Below, piece by piece: positions 28,514 through 37,225 of a stretch of 64,000 nt of DNA. The first letter of the stretch is position 1. Each line of letters starts with the position of its first letter. The notes below the pieces were generated by a model. It saw nothing but the letters and a program-made list of their open reading frames with translations, was not told the origin of the DNA and searched no databases. The translations under genes were made by a program, and so were the position numbers. The DNA is taken from contig NZ_CANMFT010000003.1 of assembly GCF_947497285.1 (NCBI RefSeq), positions 372,001 to 436,000 of the forward strand, in the 5' to 3' direction. Source of the DNA: an uncultured Aliiroseovarius sp. Its GTDB lineage: Bacteria; Pseudomonadota; Alphaproteobacteria; Rhodobacterales; Rhodobacteraceae.

Positions 28514-29437
28514 TCAGGGAGCCAATGAAAAGAACGTCTTTGATTTCGTCTCGTAGATTCCTACCCCGGCTGTTTCGTGACATTCGAATATGAACTCGGG
28601 GTCTTCAGGGAAGAATTTTTGTGCTGACCCAACCATATCTTTAATCTGCGCTGGATTTTGAGCCCACGTTTGTTCGAAGTTCTCAACTGCTTCCAATAAC
28701 ATGTCAGAATCGCGGGTTGCTGCTATGGTTGTTCCCGCTAATGAAATACCGGCACTGGGAATTATGACTTTCCCATCTATCGACAAAGCAGAGTTCACTC
28801 GCTTTTTTCTAAGTGTCTTTAGGCTGTTATCATCATGGTTTTCACTTAGTCCGGACACGCCTTTAAGGACATGAAACGCACCAGAATTCGGAAACTCTTG
28901 AACCAAGATTTCAAGCAAGCGCCTTGATGTCCAGCTTCCATGATCCCCAATATCCAACAGATAAGCATCATGCTCTTTGAAAACCGCAAACAGCAAAGGA
29001 TCATCTCGTGAGACAAACCCATCGGATTCAACTTCAGTTGAGAGGTGAAGGTGGTGAATGCCCCAAGAATTCAACATCAAATCCAGATCGCGACGGCGGG
29101 AAGCGGGCTTTTCTTTGCGAGGCGGCGAAACTGCTTCTTTGACCCCACGACTGAGGTATTTCGTCAGCGGATAGCCTGTCTGTGTGTCGAGGATGATTGA
29201 TGCCAAGGCTCTGCTGAAGCGAATGTCGGTCATTTTATCAGCAACGAAACTGGATAGGTGAACTGTTCTTGGTTGAGCAGAGACTAGGCGGCAGGACCAA
29301 TTGTGATAAATGACAAGTAAGCTGTGAGTGGTCTTTGAGTCCAAATACGTGGTCATAGTCATGTCAGAAGGGTCAATTGGGAGTTCCCGAAACACCCAAT
29401 CCCTAATGCTTTTCACAATTGGTCCCTCGGTCATCAT
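28514..29437 (-). CDS. Protein of unknown function with a WGIHHLHL motif; AT-richer accessory gene
   Basis: 307 residues from the tandem ATGs at 29437/29434. I do not recognise a named domain. The most striking element is the histidine-rich WGIHHLHL at residues 125-132, followed by DGFVSRDDPLLFAVF and a second block around HGSWTSRRLLEILV. The spacing of His and acidic residues would suit a metal or nucleic-acid site, but this is a guess. Two sample lines of the gene count 40-48% GC, against about 67% in a sample of the next gene, and codon use differs visibly. Flanking genes (rmuC, saccharopine dehydrogenase) look like normal chromosomal genes, so this is probably a single-gene acquisition. 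Confidence 0.75.
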   Translation of the reverse strand: MMTEGPIVKSIRDWVFRELPIDPSDMTMTTYLDSKTTHSLLVIYHNWSCRLVSAQPRTVHLSSFVADKMTDIRFSRALASIILDTQTGYPLTKYLSRGVKEAVSPPRKEKPASRRRDLDLMLNSWGIHHLHLSTEVESDGFVSRDDPLLFAVFKEHDAYLLDIGDHGSWTSRRLLEILVQEFPNSGAFHVLKGVSGLSENHDDNSLKTLRKKRVNSALSIDGKVIIPSAGISLAGTTIAATRDSDMLLEAVENFEQTWAQNPAQIKDMVGSAQKFFPEDPEFIFECHETAGVGIYETKSKTFFSLAP

Positions 29438-29486
29438 TCTAATACTCTTAACTGAATGCGCTGCCCGCCGCCGCCGGGCGCTTGTC

Positions 29487-30626
29487 TTAGACGTGCTCCA
29501 CCACCTCAACATGTTGCGCCAGTTCCTTCACATGACCCATCCATGCCTCGATCATCTCTGGATCGGAGGTGGCGGCGGAGACTCCGGCGGGGGCTTTGCC
29601 GTCTCGGATCATCTCGACGGCCAGTGACACGGGCGTGGACACAAGCCGCGCCATGGCGGTGCCGCGGTCGTCGCCCCATGCGTCCATGACATAGGTCTTG
29701 TGATAGACCTCGGCACCGTCCTTTTCCGCCTTCAATGCTACGCACATGATCACGCGGTCAGGCTCGCCCTCGTCATAGGAATTCTCGTCCCAGAACTGGT
29801 CGGACATTTCTTTCAGTCGCGCGTCGCCCGCCGCGCCTTCAAGTGTCTCCACCTCGGCAAACACGTCTTTCCACGCCTCGGTCCAGCCGTTCAGGCGCAG
29901 GGTGCCGCGCACGAAAGTATCGACGTTCCAATTGGGGTCGAACTTGTAATCCTCCATGAACGGGATCGAGTCGCGGTTGGGATAGACCTCGAAGCTTTCG
30001 ACCTGCTGCAAAGGCGCGTCGTAGCTGCTGATCGCATCCCAAGGCCGCGCGACGTCGAGCGGTTTTCCGTCCTTGATCGAGCGTGAGGGCGAGCGGAGTG
30101 CTTTCAGAACACCCAGCGGCGACCAGCTGAACTTATAACGAAACGGGTTCGGGATTTTCGGCACGCCGCCGCAATAGCTGATGAAACTCAGCGTGTTGTC
30201 CGGATCAAAGGCATCTGACGCGCGATAATCGGCGACAAGCCAGTGGGCCATCAGGTGGTCGATGCCGGGGTCCAACCCGATCTCGTTCACGCAGGCAAGG
30301 CCAGCGTCGCGGAAGTCCTCATCCAGCGCGCGCATCTCGGGCGAGATATAGCTGGAGGACACGAAATGCGCGCCTTTCTGCAGGCAGCGCTTGGCCAGGG
30401 GGACGTGCAGATCGCCGGGCAGCATCGACACCGCGATATCGCCGGGGGCAAGGGCCGCGGTCACGGCGTCCAGATCGAAGGGACGTATCTTGTCAGTCAG
30501 ATCGCCAACAGCCTCGCGCGCCTTATCGACGGTCCGGTTCCAGACAACGACGTTGCGACCGTTCTCAAGCAAGCGACGCAGGCCGGGAATGGCCGACAGG
30601 CCGGTGCCACACCAATGGATTGTCAT
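29487..30626 (-). CDS. Saccharopine dehydrogenase, glutamate-forming (LYS9-like)
   Basis: 379 residues beginning MTIHWCGTGLSAIPGLRRLL, a Rossmann NAD(P) loop, with VNEIGLDPGIDHLMA and SYCGGVPKIPNPFRYKFSWSP. These are hallmarks of the saccharopine reductase/LYS9 family. It interconverts saccharopine with glutamate and aminoadipate semialdehyde. AAGGAAG precedes the start. It is the last gene of a four-gene operon that also encodes a lysine-forming saccharopine dehydrogenase. Because dapB is present, lysine breakdown rather than synthesis is the likely direction. Confidence 0.88.
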   Translation of the reverse strand: MTIHWCGTGLSAIPGLRRLLENGRNVVVWNRTVDKAREAVGDLTDKIRPFDLDAVTAALAPGDIAVSMLPGDLHVPLAKRCLQKGAHFVSSSYISPEMRALDEDFRDAGLACVNEIGLDPGIDHLMAHWLVADYRASDAFDPDNTLSFISYCGGVPKIPNPFRYKFSWSPLGVLKALRSPSRSIKDGKPLDVARPWDAISSYDAPLQQVESFEVYPNRDSIPFMEDYKFDPNWNVDTFVRGTLRLNGWTEAWKDVFAEVETLEGAAGDARLKEMSDQFWDENSYDEGEPDRVIMCVALKAEKDGAEVYHKTYVMDAWGDDRGTAMARLVSTPVSLAVEMIRDGKAPAGVSAATSDPEMIEAWMGHVKELAQHVEVVEHV

Positions 30627-30640
30627 AACGAAGCTTCCTT

Positions 30641-30889
30641 TCAGCCGAATTTCAGTTTGGCGATGATTATGGATCCGACCAGCATCACGGCCACCGTGTT
30701 GGCAACGATCATGGGCCAGGAACTAAGCATGATGCCATAGGTGAGCCACAAGCTCATGGAACCAAGGATCATCAAGTTCGCGGCCAGCGACAGATCTTTT
30801 GTGTGCCGGGTGCGCCACGTGCGGATGGTCTGTGGCAGCCAGCAGATGGTGCTGAGGATGGCGGCCGATGCGCCGATCACGGTTTCCAA
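30641..30889 (-). CDS. SemiSWEET / PQ-loop small transporter (TTG start)
   Basis: 82 residues with three hydrophobic helices and the PQ motif WLPQTIRTW followed by RTRHTKDLS, diagnostic of bacterial SemiSWEET proteins that dimerise into a transport pore. The start codon is TTG at 30889, one base after the upstream stop, with AAGGA about 8 bases before it. No ATG is available early in the frame. It lies between the two saccharopine dehydrogenase genes. Whether it carries a sugar or an amino acid cannot be told from sequence. Confidence 0.85.
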   Translation of the reverse strand: METVIGASAAILSTICWLPQTIRTWRTRHTKDLSLAANLMILGSMSLWLTYGIMLSSWPMIVANTVAVMLVGSIIIAKLKFG

Positions 30890-30890
30890 A

Positions 30891-31946
30891 TCAGATGTCC
30901 TTCATGTGGGTGCGGAACGTCGCCTCGGCCCGGCGCCAGACGCCCGTGGTCAGATCAGTCAGGGTCAGAAGCGATGGCAGAAGTTGTCCGGCGTAGTCGA
31001 TGGAGCTTTCCAAGGGCAGCATAGACGGCAGGTTGTCGATTGCCATCACATCCAACACCGGATCTTGCGCCACGCGCAGGGCCGGGGCGTCCCAACTGGT
31101 CGCTTTGTCATAGACCGGCACCGGGTTGTAGTCGCTGTCCGGGTCGCAAGCCACATCGCCGATGGCTGTCAGTTTGCGGCCTGCCGACAGCGCGTCGCGC
31201 GGCACGAACACGGGGGTTTGTGGCCCGGCGAGGATGCAATTGATAAACAGGTTGTGGTCGAGGATTTCGGGGAAGGGTCCGCCGCTTGCGGTTTCGGCCA
31301 TGTCCCACTTGGTGACAGTGACGCCCATGGCTTCCATCAGGTCAGACGCGCCTGTTCCGACGCGGCCAAGGGCGCCGATCACAATGGCGGCCGGGCGCGG
31401 GGTGTTGGTTGCGTCGAGTTCAGCGCGAAGTTCGTCCAGCAACGCGTCCTTGTTCTTGTAGGCCCCGACCGGACCACACAGCTTTCCGTGCTGTTGCGCT
31501 GCCCACGCCTTCAACGTCACTGCAGCACCTGCGAAACCGGCCCAATAGCCGAAGGCGGCGACGCGGCGCCCGGTTTCATCCACCAGATATTCAAGATCAT
31601 AGAGCGTGCCACCCCCTGCCTTGAACCGTTCGAGCAGGGTGCGGCCTGAATGTTGGCCTTTAAAGGCGTGACCGAACATGATGTGGCGATGCGGCAGGGG
31701 AGTGCCGTCTTCGGGAAGTTCTTTGAGGCCAAAGATGATCGCGTCTTTCGGCGCATCTGGCCAACTGTTTTCCGGTGCAATCTCACAACCCGCATCACGA
31801 TAGCCGTCAATGCCGATGGCCCGCGCGCCGCTTTCTTCGACCGTCACGTGCAGACCCGCATCAATCAGCGCCTTCGCACCGTCAGGCGTCAGCCCCACGC
31901 GATCTTCGTTAAGGCGCTGTTCGGCGCGAACCCAAAGATGTGTCAT
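30891..31946 (-). CDS. Saccharopine dehydrogenase, lysine-forming (LYS1-like, NAD+)
   Basis: 351 residues of the AlaDH/PNT-like fold: RAEQRLNEDRVGLTPDGA at the start, KGQHSGRTLLERF, and LYDLEYLVDETGRRVAAFG, all matching LYS1-type enzymes (EC 1.5.1.7). It links lysine and 2-oxoglutarate to saccharopine. AAGGAGC lies upstream. Gene order on the minus strand is phosphatase, LYS1-like, SemiSWEET, LYS9-like with gaps of 14 bases or less. In bacteria the two activities are separate proteins, unlike the fused animal enzyme. Confidence 0.9.
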   Translation of the reverse strand: MTHLWVRAEQRLNEDRVGLTPDGAKALIDAGLHVTVEESGARAIGIDGYRDAGCEIAPENSWPDAPKDAIIFGLKELPEDGTPLPHRHIMFGHAFKGQHSGRTLLERFKAGGGTLYDLEYLVDETGRRVAAFGYWAGFAGAAVTLKAWAAQQHGKLCGPVGAYKNKDALLDELRAELDATNTPRPAAIVIGALGRVGTGASDLMEAMGVTVTKWDMAETASGGPFPEILDHNLFINCILAGPQTPVFVPRDALSAGRKLTAIGDVACDPDSDYNPVPVYDKATSWDAPALRVAQDPVLDVMAIDNLPSMLPLESSIDYAGQLLPSLLTLTDLTTGVWRRAEATFRTHMKDI

Positions 31947-31958
31947 GGACGAAGCTCC

Positions 31959-32609
31959 TTAAAAATGCGTCTGCGCGTGGTGGCGGTCGGTGGGTTCCAG
32001 ATGCGGCACGGCGTTGAATTGGATCAGGCTTAGCCCCGCAGGTGTTAGTCGCATCCGGTGGACCGAACTGTTCATAATAGGCAGGATCGTGCGGGTGAAC
32101 GGGCCAATATCAAGCCCCATGACCACCCGCGTTGCCATGCCAATAAACCCGCCCGAGGTGAAAATGATCGCATCCTCGCCGCGTTCAGCGATGTCGTGAA
32201 TCACGTCGCTGACACGCGTTTGAAAGTCGTGGAACGTCTCGGGCGCATTGTCGATCTTGCCTTCCTGCCATGCCGAAAAAGTCAGTGGCAGGTGATCGAC
32301 GAAATCTTCATGCGTGCGGGGGTGCGGGATGCCAAACTGCGTGTGCATCCGTTCGGACAGGTCGAAATAGCGCACTTCGTCCAGCCGGGCGTCCTGTGTG
32401 AATTCGTCAGCCCCCCATTCCTGCGCGGTTTGGCGGTGCCGTGTCAGCGTGCCGGTATAGGCCTTGCTGTAACGCTGCCCGGTGTCGCGCATATAGTCGC
32501 CCAGCCAACGCGACTGCTGGCGGCCCAGATCGGACAGGCGGTCATAGCCAGCCTCATCCGTTGCGGTGTTGTTGGCCTGGCCGTGGCGGATCAGCGTAAT
32601 CGTGGTCAT
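31959..32609 (-). CDS. Histidine phosphatase superfamily protein
   Basis: 216 residues from the ATG at 32609, preceded by AAGGAGACCCC. It has the catalytic LIRHGQAN motif at the N-terminus, the conserved Arg and Glu of the branch (TLTRHRQTAQEW), and a later region FTSGGFIGM where the second catalytic His of many members is replaced by Gly. That replacement may mean weak or altered phosphatase activity. It opens the saccharopine operon and diverges from the formate dehydrogenase gene. Confidence 0.85.
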   Translation of the reverse strand: MTTITLIRHGQANNTATDEAGYDRLSDLGRQQSRWLGDYMRDTGQRYSKAYTGTLTRHRQTAQEWGADEFTQDARLDEVRYFDLSERMHTQFGIPHPRTHEDFVDHLPLTFSAWQEGKIDNAPETFHDFQTRVSDVIHDIAERGEDAIIFTSGGFIGMATRVVMGLDIGPFTRTILPIMNSSVHRMRLTPAGLSLIQFNAVPHLEPTDRHHAQTHF

Positions 32610-32754
32610 GGGGTCTCCTTTCGGCCTATTGCTAGACAGTTGGGTGCAGTTCGAAAAGGGGGTCTGGCGCAAAATCGGTGCGGGGCGTCGGGATTGAAGG
32701 ACTGACGTGCCCCATCGCATGGTTTATACTGGTCAGGACTAGACGGAGGTTTCC

Positions 32755-35505
32755 ATGAGCGACGGCATCAAGTTCACCTTGGACGGGCAAGAGGTTACGG
32801 CCCACAACGGCGAGAGCATTTGGGACGTGGCCAAGCGCGAGGGCACCCTGATCCCGCATCTGTGCCACAAGGATGTGCCGGACCTGCGCGCCGATGGGAA
32901 CTGCCGCGCCTGCGTGGTCGAGATTGAGGGCGAACGCGTCCTTGCGGCGTCATGTATTCGCGAACCTGCTGAGGGTATGGTTGTCACCACCGACAATGCC
33001 CGCGCGCGGACGGCCCGCAAAATGGTGGTCGAACTGTTGATGGCCGACCAGCCGGAGACCCCACATGATGCTTCGTCGCATCTGCTGGACATGGCCGACC
33101 TGACCGGCGTGGAAACCAGCCGCTTCCCGAAGCTGGAATCCGGGCGCATCCCCCTTCTGGATGACAGCCATGTCGCGATGAGCGTCAATCTGGACGCCTG
33201 CATTCAGTGCAACCTTTGCGTCCGTGCCTGCCGCGAGGTGCAGGTCAATGACGTGATCGGCATGGCGGGGCGGGGGCATGATGCCTATCCAGTGTTTGAT
33301 ATTTCCGACCCGATGGGTGCATCGACCTGCGTGGCGTGTGGCGAATGCGTGCAAGCCTGCCCCACCGGGGCGCTGATGCCAGCCAAAGTGACAGACACCG
33401 AAGACTATGACCGCGAGGTCGAAAGCATTTGCCCCTTCTGCGGTGTCGGCTGTCAGGTCAGCCTGCGCGTCAAAGATGACAAGGTTGTCTATGTCGAAGG
33501 GATCAATGGCCCCGCCAATGAAGGTCGTTTGTGCGTGAAGGGCCGGTTCGGGTTCGACTATATCAACCACGACCACCGCCTGACCAAACCCCTGATCCGT
33601 AAAGAGGGCGCACCCAAGGGGCTAAACGTCGATCCCGCCAACCCGCTGACCCATTTTCGTGAAGCAAGCTGGGACGAGGCGTTGGATTTCGCGGCAAACG
33701 GTCTTGCCAAACTGCGCGATACCCATGGCGGCGACGCGGTCTCTGGCTTTGGATCGGCGAAATGCACCAATGAAGAGGCCTATCTGTTCCAGAAACTGAT
33801 CCGCGCGGGCTTTGGCCACAACAACGTGGACCACTGCACCCGGCTGTGCCACGCGTCTTCTGTGTCGGCCCTGCTGGAAAACGTAGGCTCGGGCGCTGTG
33901 ACCGCCACCTTTAACGAGATCGAAAACGCCGATGTGGCAATCGTCATCGGGTCAAACCCGATCGAAAATCATCCCGTTGCGGCGACCTATTTCAAGCAGT
34001 TCACCAAGCGCGGTGGCAAGCTGATCGTGATGGACCCGCGCGGCACCTCGCTCAGCCGGTTCGCGACGCATATGTTGCAGTTCAAGCCGGGCGGTGACGT
34101 GTCGATGCTGAACGCGATCATGCATGTGATCGCCGAAGAAGGTCTGATCGACGACGCCTATATCGCCAAGCACACCGAGAATTGGGAGGCGATGCGCGAA
34201 CACCTGAAAGCGTTCCCGCCCGAGGATATGGCCGAGATTTGCGGCATCTCCGCAGATGAGCTGCGCGCCACCGCCCGCACCTTTGCGGCTGGCAAGGCCG
34301 GTATGATCTTCTGGGGCATGGGTATCAGCCAGCACGTGCACGGCACAGATAACTCCCGCTGCTTGATTTCACTGGCATTGATGACCGGTAATGTCGGGCG
34401 TCCGGGCACAGGTTTGCACCCGCTGCGCGGTCAAAACAACGTGCAGGGCGCGTCTGATGCGGGCATGATCCCGATGTTCCTGCCCGACTACAAATCGGTG
34501 AAGGACCCCGCCGTTCTGGCCGAATTCAGCGCCGAATGGGGTGTGGACAACTTGTCCGACAAGCCCGGCTTGACCGTGGTCGAAATCATGGACGCGGTGC
34601 ATGATGGCCGCATCAAAGGCATGTATATTCTGGGCGAAAATCCGGCCATGTCTGATCCCGACATCACCCACGTGCGCGAAGCGTTGCAGCGGATGGAGTT
34701 TCTGGTCAGTCAGGACATCTTCCTGACCGAAACGGCCAGCTATGCCGATGTGGTCCTGCCCGCCGCTGCCTTCGCCGAGAAAACCGGGACGGTGTCCAAC
34801 ACCAACCGGCAGGTCCAGATGGGCCGCCCCGCCGTGCCGCCTCCGGGTGAGGCGCAAGAGGATTGGTGGATCACGATTGAGCTTGCCAAACGTTTAGGGC
34901 TGGATTGGACATACACCCATCCCAGTGAAGTGTTTGCCGAAATGGGTCGCGTGATGCCGTCGCTCGATCATATCACGTGGGACCGGCTCGAGGCGCAGAA
35001 TGCCGTCACCTACCCGTCGCTTTCCCCCGAAGATCCGGGGCAGGCGGTGGTGTTTGGCGATGGCTTCCCGCGCCCAAGCAAACGCGCGCGCTTCACGCCC
35101 GCCGCGATCCTGCCGCCCGCCGAACTGCCGGATGCCGACTATCCGATGGTCCTGACCACCGGGCGGCAGTTGGAGCATTGGCACACCGGTTCCATGACCC
35201 GCCGCGCCACCGTGCTGGACGCGATCGAGCCCGAGGCCAACTGCTCGCTCAACCCCAAAACCCTACGTGAAATGGGCGTTGAGCCGGGCGATATGGTCCG
35301 CCTGACCACGCGACGCGGCACAATCGACATCATGGCCCGCGCGGATTATGGCGTGGCCGAAAATATGGTGTTCCTGCCATTTGCCTATGTGGAAGCAGCA
35401 GCCAACACGCTGACCAACCCTGCGCTGGACCCATACGGCAAGATCGCCGAAATGAAGTTCGCTGCGGTGAAGGTTGAGAAAGTGGCGCAGGTGGCGGCGG
35501 AGTAG
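32755..35505 (+). CDS. fdsA: Formate dehydrogenase alpha subunit (molybdopterin, NAD-type), solitary
   Basis: 916 residues. In order: a plant-type 2Fe-2S domain (cysteines in HLCHKDVPDLRADGNCRACVV), two 4Fe-4S motifs (CIQCNLCVRAC and CVACGECVQACPTGA), an N-terminal molybdopterin 4Fe-4S site (CPFCGVGCQV), the catalytic Cys region NVDHCTRLCHASSV, and a C-terminal MopB domain (TTGRQLEHWHTG). This fits FdsA/FdhF-type formate dehydrogenases, which oxidise formate to CO2. CGGAGG precedes the start. The usual FdsB/FdsG (NuoF/NuoE-like) diaphorase genes, fdhD and the small delta subunit are not adjacent, so its electron partner is unknown. Confidence 0.88.
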   Translation: MSDGIKFTLDGQEVTAHNGESIWDVAKREGTLIPHLCHKDVPDLRADGNCRACVVEIEGERVLAASCIREPAEGMVVTTDNARARTARKMVVELLMADQPETPHDASSHLLDMADLTGVETSRFPKLESGRIPLLDDSHVAMSVNLDACIQCNLCVRACREVQVNDVIGMAGRGHDAYPVFDISDPMGASTCVACGECVQACPTGALMPAKVTDTEDYDREVESICPFCGVGCQVSLRVKDDKVVYVEGINGPANEGRLCVKGRFGFDYINHDHRLTKPLIRKEGAPKGLNVDPANPLTHFREASWDEALDFAANGLAKLRDTHGGDAVSGFGSAKCTNEEAYLFQKLIRAGFGHNNVDHCTRLCHASSVSALLENVGSGAVTATFNEIENADVAIVIGSNPIENHPVAATYFKQFTKRGGKLIVMDPRGTSLSRFATHMLQFKPGGDVSMLNAIMHVIAEEGLIDDAYIAKHTENWEAMREHLKAFPPEDMAEICGISADELRATARTFAAGKAGMIFWGMGISQHVHGTDNSRCLISLALMTGNVGRPGTGLHPLRGQNNVQGASDAGMIPMFLPDYKSVKDPAVLAEFSAEWGVDNLSDKPGLTVVEIMDAVHDGRIKGMYILGENPAMSDPDITHVREALQRMEFLVSQDIFLTETASYADVVLPAAAFAEKTGTVSNTNRQVQMGRPAVPPPGEAQEDWWITIELAKRLGLDWTYTHPSEVFAEMGRVMPSLDHITWDRLEAQNAVTYPSLSPEDPGQAVVFGDGFPRPSKRARFTPAAILPPAELPDADYPMVLTTGRQLEHWHTGSMTRRATVLDAIEPEANCSLNPKTLREMGVEPGDMVRLTTRRGTIDIMARADYGVAENMVFLPFAYVEAAANTLTNPALDPYGKIAEMKFAAVKVEKVAQVAAE

Positions 35506-35662
35506 GGTGCACGCATCGCGGTATGTCAGCTTTGCGCCCCATCTACGAATTCAACGGGGGCGCAGCGAAGGTCCGCATGCGCGGCGGAAATTATCTTAAG
35601 AATTCTATTGGCCAAGAGGTCAGGATCTTTGCGGGCACCGCCCCCTGATCTCGATTAGCCCG
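35506..35662. other. Intergenic gap with no recognised feature
   Basis: 157 bases between converging genes, somewhat less GC-rich than its flanks. No gene, RNA or clear terminator was found. Confidence 0.5.
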
Positions 35663-36055
35663 CTACTCAATGCGCAACAGTAGGGCAAGGACATCAGAGC
35701 GGTCCACGAGCCCGACAACCTTGCCGCCCTCCATCACTGGAAAGAGGCGGTGCGGGTGGGACAAGAACATCTCTGCAATGTGGATGACATCGTCGCTGGC
35801 ATCGACACAAACCACATCGCGCGACATTTGATCGGCGACGCGCCCGGTCCACTCCTGATAATAACTTGCATTCAGGGCGGGGCGGAAACAGTCTTTCTGG
35901 GTCAGGATGCCATCCAGCCTGCCATCTTCACCGACCACAGGCGCGGCGGCGATGCCTGCGTCAATCAGCTGGGCGACGGCACGCCGGATCGGTGTATCAG
36001 GCGTCAGAATGGGCACATCGCGGCGCATAATAGACGCGACCCGGTGCGCGCTCAT
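35663..36055 (-). CDS. CBS-domain pair protein
   Basis: 130 residues forming two CBS motifs (about 1-60: VASIMRRDVPILTPDTPIRRAV; about 72-130: VADQMSRDVVCVDASDDV). Such pairs sense adenosine nucleotides or related ligands. The start overlaps the nqrM stop (ATGA), so it is the final gene of the Nqr operon. A role in tuning the complex to the energy state of the cell is inferred from position only. Confidence 0.88.
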   Translation of the reverse strand: MSAHRVASIMRRDVPILTPDTPIRRAVAQLIDAGIAAAPVVGEDGRLDGILTQKDCFRPALNASYYQEWTGRVADQMSRDVVCVDASDDVIHIAEMFLSHPHRLFPVMEGGKVVGLVDRSDVLALLLRIE

Positions 36056-36231
36056 TGCTCCGCCTCCACTGCGTCAGCGATGCGCCGCAATGGGCAATCC
36101 GCACAGCGCCCCTCGCGCAGACCGGCGGACGCCCCGCAGCTTGTGCGCACCGGTCCGCGCCCCAAGGTCAGCCCAAGGCCCAGACCCGCAGCCGCAAGGC
36201 CAAAGATCGCAATTGCAAACAGGATTTCCAT
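36052..36231 (-). CDS. nqrM: NqrM-like Na+-NQR maturation protein
   Basis: 59 residues: a single N-terminal membrane helix (MEILFAIAIFGLAAAGLGLG), then GRGPVRTSCGASAGLREGRC and CADCPLRR. The S-C-G motif plus two further cysteines after one helix match NqrM (DUF539), which is needed to insert the iron centre shared by NqrD and NqrE. It lies 16 bases after apbE and overlaps the CBS gene by ATGA. Confidence 0.8.
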   Translation of the reverse strand: MEILFAIAIFGLAAAGLGLGLTLGRGPVRTSCGASAGLREGRCADCPLRRIADAVEAEQ

Positions 36232-36247
36232 TATCCGAAGTCCTTAT

Positions 36248-37222
36248 TCATAGCAGCATCGTTTCGATTGAACCGGTCTTGATCGACCTGATCCCCGTTC
36301 CATCGCGCACAATCAAAAGGGCGGATAGATCGTGATCGCGCGCAAGGGCTGGCCCTGCTGTCGGGCCTGCTGCAAACAGCGCCGTCGCCCAACCATCTGC
36401 AGTCATCGCATCCGCGCCCAGAACCGTGACGGACAATAGTCCTGCATCGGCAGGCGCGCGCTTTGTGGGGTCGATGATATGCCCATATCTGCGCTGCGCC
36501 AATTCATAGCTTTGCGCGCGAAGTCCCGATGTCGCCACGGCCTGCCCGTCTGTCAGGCGTAAAGTGGCGGCAGGTTGGCCGGTCAGCGGGTGCTGCACCG
36601 CGACGTGCCACGGTCGCCCCGAGGGATGTGTGCCAAGCGCCTTAAGCTCGCCGCCCAGATCAAACAGCAGATTGTCGATGCCAGCCTCCTGCGCCAGATC
36701 AACAGCGCGATCCAGGGCGCGGCCCTTGGCAATTCCGCACAGATCAAGCGTCAGGTCATCGCGCGCCTTGGCGATGTAATCCACGCCAAGCGACAACCCG
36801 CGCCAATCCGGTGTTCTGCCGCCCTGAATTGGCCCGAACCCCCATTGCGCGACCAAAGGCCCGACGGTGGGGTCGAACGCGCCGTTGCTGGCGCGCGCAA
36901 GATGCAGGGCAGAGGCCGTTACGTGGATCATCTCAGCGTCCACGGCCTGTGATCCTGTGGCCATCGCGTTGAAGCGGCTGATGACGCTGTCGCTGCGCCA
37001 TGGTGACATTTGCCGATCAATGCTGGCGAACAGTGCTTTGATGCCAGACCGAAGGCGCTCCAGTTCGGCGCTTGGCGGCCCAACGATCCGCCATGTCGTG
37101 CCGAACGCATCGCCCGCGATTTCCGAGACGGCGGCGGCATGGCTGACCTTCGGCAGCACCAGTGCGGCGCCAATCAGGCCAAGCGCGGTGCGGCGCGACG
37201 GTCGGATGGTTCGGTCATTCAT
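36248..37222 (-). CDS. apbE: FAD:protein FMN transferase
   Basis: 324 residues. A twin-arginine-like signal (RPSRRTALGLIGAALVLP) precedes the ApbE domain, with GAFDPTVGPLVAQWGFG, DLCGIAKGRALDRA and a C-terminal GADAMTADGWATALF. ApbE flavinylates Thr residues of NqrC, NqrB and RnfG by transferring FMN from FAD. Here only NqrC appears to have an acceptor motif. It starts 3 bases after nqrF. Confidence 0.92.
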   Translation of the reverse strand: MNDRTIRPSRRTALGLIGAALVLPKVSHAAAVSEIAGDAFGTTWRIVGPPSAELERLRSGIKALFASIDRQMSPWRSDSVISRFNAMATGSQAVDAEMIHVTASALHLARASNGAFDPTVGPLVAQWGFGPIQGGRTPDWRGLSLGVDYIAKARDDLTLDLCGIAKGRALDRAVDLAQEAGIDNLLFDLGGELKALGTHPSGRPWHVAVQHPLTGQPAATLRLTDGQAVATSGLRAQSYELAQRRYGHIIDPTKRAPADAGLLSVTVLGADAMTADGWATALFAAGPTAGPALARDHDLSALLIVRDGTGIRSIKTGSIETMLL

Positions 37223-37225
37223 GTC

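Noticed and set aside
28514-29437. Insertion-sequence or prophage origin for the AT-richer gene
   Set aside because: No transposase, integrase, terminal inverted repeats or target duplications were seen around it.
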